Shown here one piece after another: positions 9,107 to 18,492 of a stretch of 64,000 bases of DNA. The position numbers were made by a program, and so were the translations under genes. The stretch spans positions 1,674,501-1,738,500 of the forward strand of contig NZ_CP069213.1 in the NCBI RefSeq assembly GCF_016834455.1. Direction: 5' to 3'. Within the stretch, counting starts at the first letter, position 1, and each line of letters opens with the position of its first letter. The notes below the pieces were generated by a model. That model ran no database searches and was not told the DNA's origin. It saw only the letters and a list, made by a program, of their open reading frames with translations. This DNA is from Shewanella litorisediminis (GTDB lineage: Bacteria > Pseudomonadota > Gammaproteobacteria > Enterobacterales > Shewanellaceae).

Positions 9107-9550
9107 ATGAAATTTCAGCTGTTTTCCACCCTGCGCGATGGCCATCGTTATATGAAGGCCTGGCCGATGGCGAAACCTCTGGGGTATTTTTTCCCGGAAT
9201 ATCGCGTCGTTAAGGCAACGTCCCTCGCCATACGTTTTATGCCGCCTTTCGCCTTGCTGGCGGCTGCCAGCCAAATTTATCTCCATGGCTGGGCTTTTTT
9301 GCCTCAGGCTATCGCCATCGGCCTGTTTTTCCTCAGTCTGCCACTCCAGGGCATACTGTGGCTGGGGCAGCGTGCCCGTCATCCTTTGCCCCTGTCTTTG
9401 CTCAGCTTTGGCAACCAAGTGCAGGAACGTCTTCAAGCCATTGGGGTGAATTACATTCCTCTTGGTGCCAAGGCCTGCTATCTCGATATGGCTAATCTCT
9501 TGAAGATAGCCTTCGACCGACTCGATGCAAGTTACTGGGACGAACTGTGA
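9107..9550 (+). CDS. yfbV: UPF0208 membrane protein YfbV
   Basis: A 147-residue protein with two membrane segments (around IRFMPPFALLAAASQIYL and AIGLFFLSLPLQGILWLG). The sequence tracks E. coli YfbV through FSTLRDGHRYMKAWPM, AIRFMPP and LSLPLQGILWLGQR, and ends in LKIAFDRLDASYWDEL. Its molecular role is not established; a link to chromosome domain organisation has been proposed in E. coli. The ATG at 9107 is preferred over a TTG immediately before it. Divergent from ackA. Confidence 0.9.
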   Translation: MKFQLFSTLRDGHRYMKAWPMAKPLGYFFPEYRVVKATSLAIRFMPPFALLAAASQIYLHGWAFLPQAIAIGLFFLSLPLQGILWLGQRARHPLPLSLLSFGNQVQERLQAIGVNYIPLGAKACYLDMANLLKIAFDRLDASYWDEL

Positions 9551-9566
9551 GTCTTCGACAGACTCA
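9548..9566 (+). other. Small hairpin at the end of yfbV
   Basis: TGAGTC / GACTCA stem with TTCGACA loop overlapping the yfbV stop codon; no T-run, so terminator activity is uncertain. Confidence 0.3.
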
Positions 9567-9603
9567 CCCAGCGCATTTTCAACTGTGCCTGTAAGAGTCC
9601 GGC

Positions 9604-10344
9604 TTAATAAGTCGCGTTCAGTCCGCGGCGTGTAAAGACGGCTTTTATGGCTTCCATGGTATCTGTGCCGGGGGGATGAATCCCCTTCAGCGAATAATCC
9701 TCACCCATGGCTTCCCACTTGTGTTTGCCAAGTTCGTGGTAGGGCAGCAGCTCTACTTTTTCCACGTTGTCCATGGGGGCGATAAAATCAGCCAGCTTTT
9801 CAGCACTCTCAACATCTTCGGTAAACCCAGCGACTACCACGTAACGGATCCAGGTTTTCTGGCCGCGTTTGGCGAGGTATTCGGCAAACTGCAGGGTGCG
9901 ATGATTACTGACCTTGGTTAAGTCCTGATGTTTGGCATCATCCATGTGTTTGATATCCAAGAGCACCAGGTCTGTGTTGTCCAAAAGCACATCAATGGCG
10001 GGGGTGTACTTGCGCACGAAGCCGTTGGTATCAAGACAGGTATGAATGCCTTCGGCGCGGCAGGCTTTGAAGAGCTCAGCCACAAATTCGGCCTGCAGTA
10101 TGGCTTCACCGCCGCTTGCAGTCACACCGCCTCCGCTGGCATCCAAAAAAGGCCGATAGCTGATGATTTGGCTCATCAGCTCATCGACCTGCATTTCCTT
10201 GCCGCCATCCAAGTCCCAGGTATCGCGGTTATGGCAGTATTGGCAGCGCATCAAACAGCCCTGCATAAAGGTAATAAACCTGATGCCGGGACCGTCCACT
10301 GTGCCGAAGGATTCCACTGAATGAACCCTGCCTGTGACTGTCAT
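9604..10344 (-). CDS. pflA: Pyruvate formate-lyase 1-activating enzyme
   Basis: A 246-residue radical SAM activase, identical in length to E. coli PflA. The [4Fe-4S] motif CLMRCQYC (CxxxCxxC) lies near residue 30, followed by [21 protein letters not shown] is the SAM-binding GGE region and VLLDIKHMD the family strand. It installs the glycyl radical on PflB under anaerobiosis. The start [14 protein letters not shown] matches the family; the longer frame would add 16 unrelated residues. It follows pflB by 87 bp, a gap holding a strong hairpin. Confidence 0.96.
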   Translation of the reverse strand: MTVTGRVHSVESFGTVDGPGIRFITFMQGCLMRCQYCHNRDTWDLDGGKEMQVDELMSQIISYRPFLDASGGGVTASGGEAILQAEFVAELFKACRAEGIHTCLDTNGFVRKYTPAIDVLLDNTDLVLLDIKHMDDAKHQDLTKVSNHRTLQFAEYLAKRGQKTWIRYVVVAGFTEDVESAEKLADFIAPMDNVEKVELLPYHELGKHKWEAMGEDYSLKGIHPPGTDTMEAIKAVFTRRGLNATY

Positions 10345-10372
10345 TGAAACTCCTGGGATTGGCTGAAACTGA

Positions 10373-10400
10373 GGACAATTGTGGCTTGCCACAATTGTCC
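10373..10400 (-). terminator. Attenuator-like hairpin between pflB and pflA
   Basis: GGACAATTGTGG / CCACAATTGTCC is a perfect 12-bp stem with a CTTG loop. On the minus strand the stem is followed by TCAG rather than a T-run, so it more likely protects the pflB 3' end or lowers pflA readthrough than terminates fully. Confidence 0.55.
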
Positions 10401-10431
10401 TTTAGCAACCGGTGAATTACCAGCGCCTGAA

Positions 10432-12714
<2,283 letters not shown>

Positions 12715-12745
12715 CGTACTTCACCTTCTATTAGAGAAAAGGGTC

Positions 12746-12793
12746 GGGGATGTTTCCCCTAGTGAGTCTTTTACATCCCGGCGAAACATCCCC
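12746..12793 (-). promoter_or_regulatory. Inverted repeat in the pflB leader
   Basis: GGGGATGTTTC (12746-12756) and GAAACATCCCC (12783-12793) are an exact 11-bp inverted repeat separated by 26 nt, 32-79 nt upstream of the pflB ATG. It would form a stable hairpin in the 5' untranslated region if the transcript starts further upstream. Confidence 0.5.
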
Positions 12794-12861
12794 TGATGAA
12801 GCCAGGACCCCGGAAGACATTCCGGCGGATTCTGTTGACAGCCTACCAATACGTAAATTTT

Positions 12862-12878
12862 AATTGGTAAGACCAATT
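12862..12878. promoter_or_regulatory. PdhR-type operator upstream of pflB
   Basis: AATTGGTAAGACCAATT is a perfect palindrome with a 3-bp spacer, matching the E. coli PdhR consensus (ATTGGTnnnACCAAT). It lies 148 bp upstream of the pflB start. PdhR is a GntR-family repressor released by pyruvate, which makes induction of pflB by pyruvate the likely logic. Confidence 0.75.
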
Positions 12879-13068
12879 GTCCAGAAGCATATTAACATAA
12901 GCCCGAAAGGGTCGCATCCAAAAGCGTTCGAGATTAAGGCGATTAATGCGAATTTTGTTACCGAGTTAGCAGTTTTTAATCGGCATTGACAAGTTGGCAT
13001 CAGATAACGCTGAAATTCACCTTGTCTGAAACATTAGTTAGCGCCTTCCGGTACAAAGGCGCAATAAG

Positions 13069-13095
13069 AAAAAGGGGCACATTGGCCCCTTTTTT
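13069..13095 (-). terminator. Terminator of the DUF3360 gene
   Basis: AAAAAGGGGC / GCCCCTTTTTT stem around ACATTG, directly after the stop of the minus-strand gene; symmetric enough to work both ways. Confidence 0.85.
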
Positions 13096-13111
13096 ATCGT
13101 TCATTTAAGCG

Positions 13112-14677
13112 TTACAGCAGCGCGGGAATGCCTTCAATCATGCCCACCGCCAGCATGGCGGCAAGGCAGATGACAAAGGCGAGCCCGGGGATCACCACAC
13201 GGTCAACAAACGACAGGTTGGCGGCGCGTTCTTTGTCACCAATCAGGCCGTTGTTGTCGAGCAGCATAGTCAGCGCCCAGGCCAATACGGGGTTGGCCAC
13301 GAAAGAGCCGAAAATACAGATCCCGGCGGCCTGGCTACTCTGGTTGTCTTTGACCATTTGCAGACCGGCTTCCAGCAGCGGCAAAAACACGCCAACCAGG
13401 AGGGCAATGGACATCACGGGGCGCCAGGTGGTCAGATCCATCGGATAACCTACAATCGCCACGATAATACACAGGCTGCCCAGCAGAATAGCGCCGGCAG
13501 GAATAGGACGCTTGGCGATGGCGGCCGGGATCATATAAGTACCCCAGCTTGACGTGATGTTACCGCCACCCACAGCAGTACCAACCATCTGGCGCAGTGA
13601 GCAGGTGGTCATGGTGTCATCCACGTCCATCAGCACTTTTTCAGCACCCTTGGGATAGTTGAGCTCCTGGAAAATCCGGTGGCCGAGGAAGTCCGGAGAC
13701 CACATGGCAACCGCCAGAATGGCAAAGGGCAGAGAAGCAATAAAGTGCTGCATATTGGGCAGGCCAAGCTGCCAGCCGGTTTCGGTAGAACCCCACCAGT
13801 ACACAGGGTTCAGGTTTGGCAATCCGGGGGCTGTGGTGAACTTAAGGTCAAGCCCGGCACCCAGCGCAAAAGCCATCACAATCGCGGCGATAGAACACAG
13901 GGGGATCGCCAGCCAGCGCTTGCCGAGCTTGGCGAGCAGCGCGTAAATCACCACGTTTGCCAGCAGAATAAAGAAGGCCACATAGCCCAGGGAGTAATCC
14001 AGCGCATGCTTGGCTTCAAGACCACCCGCCCAGCTGAACAGTGACTCAATCTGGCTCTTGGCTCCCATAAAGCCGAGGAACACCAATAGCCCCCCGGCGA
14101 CCCCGCTGCTGGTAAGGTTTACCAGCCGTGACCCCCCCTTGAAGAACGACAGCAACAGACCAAATACGCCCAGCAGTATTGCCAGCGCCAGTGGGTGAGC
14201 ACCGGCCAGGGCAATGGCGCCAATAAGCGGGATCATGGGGCCGTGGTTACCGCCAAGGTTGGCGCGGGGATTGATAAAACCGGAACTGATGATACAGAAG
14301 AGCAGGGCGGGGATAAGCATTTCGACCCGCACCACAGAGATGATGAAGTCAGCGCCAAGGTTGATGTGGTCCCAGCGCTCGGTGAGACCTGCCGCCCAGG
14401 CGGCCATCACGGCAGAGTACATCACGGTAATGCCGATGGTACCGGCGATGGCGGGAACCAGATCTTCCCACTCAAAGTTAAAGTCCCGACCGGGCAGGTT
14501 CAGCGCCCAACGTCGGGGTTTCATGATTTTGAGTTCATGATCCAGATAGGCTTCACGGGATGAAAATTCCGAGGCTGGACGATGCAGCTCGCGGTAGCTT
14601 TTTTCCGCGTTATCGCTGGTGACCTTGTCGGTCTCGGCGAGGCCAGCGGCCTCAGGTTGATATGCTGTTTCTGACAT
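13112..14677 (-). CDS. DUF3360 family membrane permease
   Basis: A 521-residue inner-membrane protein with about 12-14 hydrophobic segments after a ~70-residue charged N-terminus (KPRRWALNLPGRDFNFEWEDL). It has the feel of the NCS2/SulP transporter fold: a paired half-helix region NPRANLGGNHGPMIPLIGAIALAG, then GGSRLVNLTSSGVAGG and AVGGGNITSSWGTYMIPAA. I place it in DUF3360, an uncharacterised family known from Shewanella and Vibrio; a substrate has not been assigned to my knowledge. A perfect PdhR-type box lies upstream, and the gene sits just before pflB, so a monocarboxylate or other pyruvate-linked substrate is inferred. Start MSETAYQPEAAG chosen over an upstream Met. Confidence 0.8.
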   Translation of the reverse strand: MSETAYQPEAAGLAETDKVTSDNAEKSYRELHRPASEFSSREAYLDHELKIMKPRRWALNLPGRDFNFEWEDLVPAIAGTIGITVMYSAVMAAWAAGLTERWDHINLGADFIISVVRVEMLIPALLFCIISSGFINPRANLGGNHGPMIPLIGAIALAGAHPLALAILLGVFGLLLSFFKGGSRLVNLTSSGVAGGLLVFLGFMGAKSQIESLFSWAGGLEAKHALDYSLGYVAFFILLANVVIYALLAKLGKRWLAIPLCSIAAIVMAFALGAGLDLKFTTAPGLPNLNPVYWWGSTETGWQLGLPNMQHFIASLPFAILAVAMWSPDFLGHRIFQELNYPKGAEKVLMDVDDTMTTCSLRQMVGTAVGGGNITSSWGTYMIPAAIAKRPIPAGAILLGSLCIIVAIVGYPMDLTTWRPVMSIALLVGVFLPLLEAGLQMVKDNQSSQAAGICIFGSFVANPVLAWALTMLLDNNGLIGDKERAANLSFVDRVVIPGLAFVICLAAMLAVGMIEGIPALL

Positions 14678-14839
14678 GTTAATCCCCAAAACAACAGCGT
14701 GTTGAGCCTGCTTGACCAGCTTTGAAAGCATCCTTGTTGCTCTGGCCTTTTACTGGTGTAAAAAGCCTGTCAGAAACGGTTCTGGTGGTTAAAGCAGCCT
14801 GCTTCTTCGCGCCGAACCCTGGGTCCTAAAATCTGCTCA

Positions 14840-14856
14840 AATTGGTCATACCAATT
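14840..14856. promoter_or_regulatory. PdhR-type operator upstream of the DUF3360 gene
   Basis: AATTGGTCATACCAATT is a perfect palindrome with 3-bp spacer, 163 bp before the DUF3360 start codon. It has the same half-sites as the box at pflB. Confidence 0.75.
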
Positions 14857-15298
14857 TACCTGTTAAAAATGTTACCACAGTCGTTATGGCCGCTCATCAA
14901 CTATCAATCTTTCTGAAGCACCCTGATGATGGATTTGCGACACAGCTAACATAGCTGAATGTTGGGCCGTCAAGTCTGTTGCACTGGGGCACAATAATTG
15001 CGTAGGGAAAGCATCTTTAGCTGGCGTGGCCCGAATCTGACGGCAGATACTCAGGCGACGTTGAGCTTAAAAGACAGTTTTCGCTTAGGTATCAATTATT
15101 TTTGCGCCCTGTGCTCTGCCGCTCTGGCTGCTCATTACTTCTCAATGCTTGGCTCGCAGGTTTTTGGTTTGGCATTCTGCGTTGTCCTGGCGTCATCGTT
15201 TCAGGTTAACTCCTTTATGGGTGCTTAATAATTCGTGACTGCGCTTTCCTGAGTGACAGCGCATTCCTGAGTGGCTTCGCAGAATGTTATATCAGGCG

Positions 15299-15325
15299 TT
15301 GAAATCATTTTTTAAATAATTTCAA
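15299..15325. promoter_or_regulatory. Inverted repeat upstream of the FNT-CBS gene
   Basis: TTGAAAT and ATTTCAA are separated by 13 bp of T/A-rich DNA. It may be a regulator site or a weak hairpin; no known regulator is recognised. Confidence 0.3.
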
Positions 15326-15551
15326 TGTCTTAGATTTGTTGTTCTTTCATTTTGATTGTGGTTGCTGCCCCGATACCAGGGGGCCTCGCGGAATGGTTTA
15401 AAAAGCAGCTGCCCATCTCTACTTATCAGAATAGCTGATATCCAGCATCAAAAGTCTTCGATATTTCTCATGGTTTCTGCTTGCTACATTGACGGCAATG
15501 CAGCAGCCAAGCTGTTGGTAGAGAAACTTTTAATTGATATGGGTGCCAGAT

Positions 15552-17225
15552 ATGCCAACTCATCTCCACAAACTCAATACGCCGTTGGCGCAGCCGCAAG
15601 CGACTGTGCAGCGGTCAGCCTCCGGCATTGCCACGACACCCTCCAAGGTGACGGATGACAGCCTGATGGCCAACATCTGCCACCTCAACCGTAAAAAGCT
15701 TTCAAAGGGGCACAGTCAACGATTTGCCGAGGCGGTTTACGCAGGCGTGTTTATCGGTTTGGGCTTTGTGTTTTACCTCACTGTTACCACAGGCAGCACC
15801 GGCGCACCTTGGGGGATGGTGCGTCTTGCGGGAGCGCTGGCCTTCAGTCTGGGACTGATGCTGGTGGTATTACTGGGGATGGAGCTATTCACCGGCACAG
15901 TGCTGACCGCGATCCCCTGGGCTCAGGGCAAGGCCCGGCTATCCACCCTGCTTAAAAGCTGGCTGTGTGTCTATCTTGGCAATGCCCTCGGCGCACTGAC
16001 ACTGGCGGTGTTTGTGCTTCAGGCGGGATTGTGGCAACTCGATGGCGGCATGTGGGGGGTAAACCTGATATCCACGGCCCTTCACAAATTGCACCATGGC
16101 TGGTGGGAAGCCTTTTTTCTCGGCGTTCTTTGTAACCTTTTGGTGTGTCTGGGGGTTTGGCTGAGCTATCTCAGTGATAATCCAGGTACCCGGGCGCTGC
16201 TGTTGATGCTGCCGGTGGCACTTTTTGTCAGCAGTGGTTTTGAACACAGTATTGCCAATCTGTTTTTGCTGCCGCTCGCCGGCATGCAGGCTCAGCTTAT
16301 GCCAGAGGCCTTGCTGCTCGCCCACGGACTCGAGCCTGCAAGGCTTGCCGAGCTGACACCCGGCAACATGCTGCTACTGAACCTGCTGCCCGTCACCCTT
16401 GGCAACATTCTGGGTGGTGCAGTCATGGTGGGGCTCGGTCTCTTGGGTGTGCACAACCTGGGGCAAGGTACCCCGGTGCAGGATGGCGCTGACAGTCATC
16501 TTCGCCGGGCCGCCACAGCCGGACTCAGCTTGGTTGTGGCGGAGCCTCAAGCGTCCACCGTCGGTGAATTTCCCAAGGCCGGGTGTCATGCCAACAAACC
16601 CCACAGCGCCTGCCACAGCCATTTCTACCCCATGCCCAGTTCAACTTGCCAGACATCGCTGCCCGATGGGCCTCATCCTGCGGCGTTGTCGGCCCTTTCT
16701 TTGGAGCAAACCATGATGAATAAACACCTGAATACCCTTGCCGTTTCAACCTTGCTTGAGCCCGCAGTCACCTTAACACCCGATATGAATCTGTGGCAGT
16801 CGTTGGCGCTGATGGAGCGCGCAGGCGGTGTGCCTTGTCCTGTGGTAGCCGATGGCGGCCGCCTCGTGGGAATGCTTGCCCCCCAGGATGCGATTCGCGG
16901 GCTTTGGGCTGAGGAGTTTGCCGCCGACGGCGGTTATAGGGTTGGTGATATGATGCAAAAGGTGCTGCACACGGTCGCTGCCGATGAACCGCTTTTGACA
17001 GTGCTGGAGTACTGGGTGGTAGACCGGCAGCGGCTCTTCCCTGTGACCAGCGAAGGGCATTGGCTGGGGGCTGGCTACCAGGCCTATGAGGAGAGACTGA
17101 GAGGTGCTGCGGCAGCAAGCCCCGCCACCTTACCGGTGGTTGACGCCGGGGTGCTTAAAGGCATCATCCGCCGTGATGCCTTGCTGAAATTGCTGCAAAG
17201 TGTCAGAGAAAAGGTGACCGCATAA
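15552..17225 (+). CDS. focA: FocA-type formate channel fused to a CBS-domain pair
   Basis: One continuous frame of ~557 residues. Residues ~55-300 are a formate/nitrite transporter: VYAGVFIGLGFVFYLT, the omega-loop segment GMELFTGTVLTAIPW, CNLLVCLGVW, the conserved pore histidine in SSGFEHSIANLFLLP, and LLPVTLGNILGGAVMVG. A ~90-residue linker rich in Cys and His (GCHANKPHSACHSHF) leads to two CBS motifs (~395-555; VVADGGRLVGMLAPQDAI and LPVVDAGVLKGIIRRDAL). FocA moves formate out, or back in, during fermentation; CBS pairs usually bind adenine nucleotides, so gating by energy charge is inferred. The exact start is uncertain: ATG 15552 has a weak binding site, and 15666 is an alternative. An in-frame ATG at 16713 with its own GGAG could give a separate CBS protein. 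Confidence 0.85.
   Translation: MPTHLHKLNTPLAQPQATVQRSASGIATTPSKVTDDSLMANICHLNRKKLSKGHSQRFAEAVYAGVFIGLGFVFYLTVTTGSTGAPWGMVRLAGALAFSLGLMLVVLLGMELFTGTVLTAIPWAQGKARLSTLLKSWLCVYLGNALGALTLAVFVLQAGLWQLDGGMWGVNLISTALHKLHHGWWEAFFLGVLCNLLVCLGVWLSYLSDNPGTRALLLMLPVALFVSSGFEHSIANLFLLPLAGMQAQLMPEALLLAHGLEPARLAELTPGNMLLLNLLPVTLGNILGGAVMVGLGLLGVHNLGQGTPVQDGADSHLRRAATAGLSLVVAEPQASTVGEFPKAGCHANKPHSACHSHFYPMPSSTCQTSLPDGPHPAALSALSLEQTMMNKHLNTLAVSTLLEPAVTLTPDMNLWQSLALMERAGGVPCPVVADGGRLVGMLAPQDAIRGLWAEEFAADGGYRVGDMMQKVLHTVAADEPLLTVLEYWVVDRQRLFPVTSEGHWLGAGYQAYEERLRGAAAASPATLPVVDAGVLKGIIRRDALLKLLQSVREKVTA
16703..16715 (+). promoter_or_regulatory. Internal ribosome-binding site and start inside focA-CBS
   Basis: GGAG at 16703-16706 is 6 bp before an in-frame ATGATG at 16713, just before the CBS-domain pair. 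This spacing is ideal, so a free 170-residue CBS protein could be made from the same mRNA. Confidence 0.45.
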
Positions 17226-17231
17226 TTCCTT

Positions 17232-18146
17232 TCAGAGCTTCTCCTGGCTCGTGTGCCTGTGGCGCGCGAGCCTTTTTGCTTCAGAAATGACGCAGTCACG
17301 GAGCGGATTTTCGGTGGCATCGGCGCGCCACACAAAAGACAGCTGACGTTTCATGTTGAGCTTGGGCGTAGGCAAGATAATCAGCTGCCCGGCCGCCACA
17401 TCGCGCTCCACATCCAAATACGGCAAGGCGCTGAGATAGGGGCCGTTTTTCACCAGCGCCTTCAGCACCGGCACCTGCTCGTACTCCCGCCATACATTCA
17501 ACCTGTCAAGATTGCCATGGATGGCGGCATCAAAGATGCGCCGGGTACCGGCACCTTGCTCTCTCAATACCCATTTGGCCTGCTCCAATTGTGACAGGCT
17601 GACATTGCCATACTTGCCATAGGGATGGTGCGGGGCGGCAATCACCACCAGATGATCGTCAAGCCAGGGCTCCAGAACCAGATGGGCATCGTCGCTGCGC
17701 CCTTCGATGATGCCAAAGTCCACTTCGTACTCCTGCACCGCCGCAATCACGTTTTCGGTGTTTTCAACCATCAACTCAATATGGATTTGTGGAAAGTCGC
17801 TATCAAGGCGGCTGATGAGATCCCCAAGCAGGTGTTCTGCCGCCGTTTGACTGGCACCCATGGACAAACTGCCGGATAGCAGGTGCTGATCGTGCAGTCC
17901 CATGGCAATTTGCTGGGCATCGGCCAACAGCTTGCGTGCACGTGGCCTGAGCCAGTGTCCCCAGTGACTCAATATCAGCCGGTTACCCTGACGGATAAAG
18001 AGCGGCCTGCCGAGTAAGTTTTCCAATTGCTGCAGCGACATGCTGACGGCGGACTGGGTCATGGACAGTTTACGGGCTGCGCCGGACACGCTTTCGAGAC
18101 TGGCGACAGCATCAAATACCGACATTTGTTTGAGGGTGTATTTCAT
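17232..18146 (-). CDS. LysR family transcriptional regulator (YeiE-like)
   Basis: A 304-residue LTTR. The N-terminal winged helix-turn-helix is clear (FDAVASLESVSGAARKLSMTQSAVSMSLQQLENLLGRPLF), followed by a periplasmic-binding-protein-like effector domain from ~residue 90 (GSLSMGASQTAAEHLLGDLI...). Segments such as VDFGIIEGRSD, WLDDHLVVIAAPHHP and WVLREQGAGTR resemble E. coli YeiE and the CysB/CbbR-like branch. The target is unknown. It is divergent from the yfcC-type gene 346 bp away and convergent with focA-CBS (6 bp between stops), so either neighbour could be a target. Confidence 0.88.
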   Translation of the reverse strand: MKYTLKQMSVFDAVASLESVSGAARKLSMTQSAVSMSLQQLENLLGRPLFIRQGNRLILSHWGHWLRPRARKLLADAQQIAMGLHDQHLLSGSLSMGASQTAAEHLLGDLISRLDSDFPQIHIELMVENTENVIAAVQEYEVDFGIIEGRSDDAHLVLEPWLDDHLVVIAAPHHPYGKYGNVSLSQLEQAKWVLREQGAGTRRIFDAAIHGNLDRLNVWREYEQVPVLKALVKNGPYLSALPYLDVERDVAAGQLIILPTPKLNMKRQLSFVWRADATENPLRDCVISEAKRLARHRHTSQEKL

Positions 18147-18492
18147 GACAGCAGCTATCAGAGGAATTGATGGTTGCCTGTCATTCTATAAGGCGCGCGG
18201 CCTTGCCTTAAATGGCCCATGGCAGAGTTTTTGAATTCTGTTGCCAAGCGCACGTTTTGGCGCAGCAGCAAGTTTTCCTTGAATGTGCCACGGTTCTCAC
18301 ACACGCCGCAGTTTGTGATGTGGCTTTAAATCATCCTTTATATTCAATTGGATAATTAAGTTGCGAGTGGTTGCTGCCTCGGGGCATTAAGGACAGTTCA
18401 AGGCTTTTGGGGTATAGTCAGCGCGTTTCGTTTCAATGTGTTCATGGGACATTTACGTTTTCATGGATGATAAACAGGATAAGTACAAGAAG
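18147..18492. other. Divergent promoter region, LysR / YfcC
   Basis: About 346 bp. I see AT-rich promoter-like sequence near 18330-18360 (ATATTCAATTGGATAATTAAG) but no gene or clear operator; LysR sites are too degenerate to call by eye. Confidence 0.35.

Larger units (their letters stand above)
12715..13111. other. pflB upstream regulatory region
   Basis: About 400 bp without a gene. It holds the leader hairpin, the PdhR-type box at 12862-12878, further AT-rich promoter-like DNA, and the terminator of the upstream DUF3360 gene. I looked for a clear FNR site (TTGAT-N4-ATCAA) and found none that is convincing. Confidence 0.5.
14678..15551. other. Large divergent promoter region
   Basis: About 870 bp with no convincing gene. 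Contents: PdhR-type box at 14840-14856; a doubtful 76-codon TTG frame at 14998-15228 with one hydrophobic stretch; direct repeat TTCCTGAGTG at 15246 and 15264; inverted repeat TTGAAAT / ATTTCAA at 15299-15325. The length suggests long leaders or unrecognised regulation of the FNT-CBS gene. Confidence 0.4.

Noticed and set aside
12880..13020. FNR or ArcA site upstream of pflB
   Set aside because: Several TTGA/ATCA-like pieces occur, but none has the correct TTGAT-N4-ATCAA spacing.
14998..15228. 76-codon TTG frame with a hydrophobic stretch in the large gap before focA-CBS
   Set aside because: Weak start, no recognisable family, composition unlike neighbouring genes; kept only as a remark.
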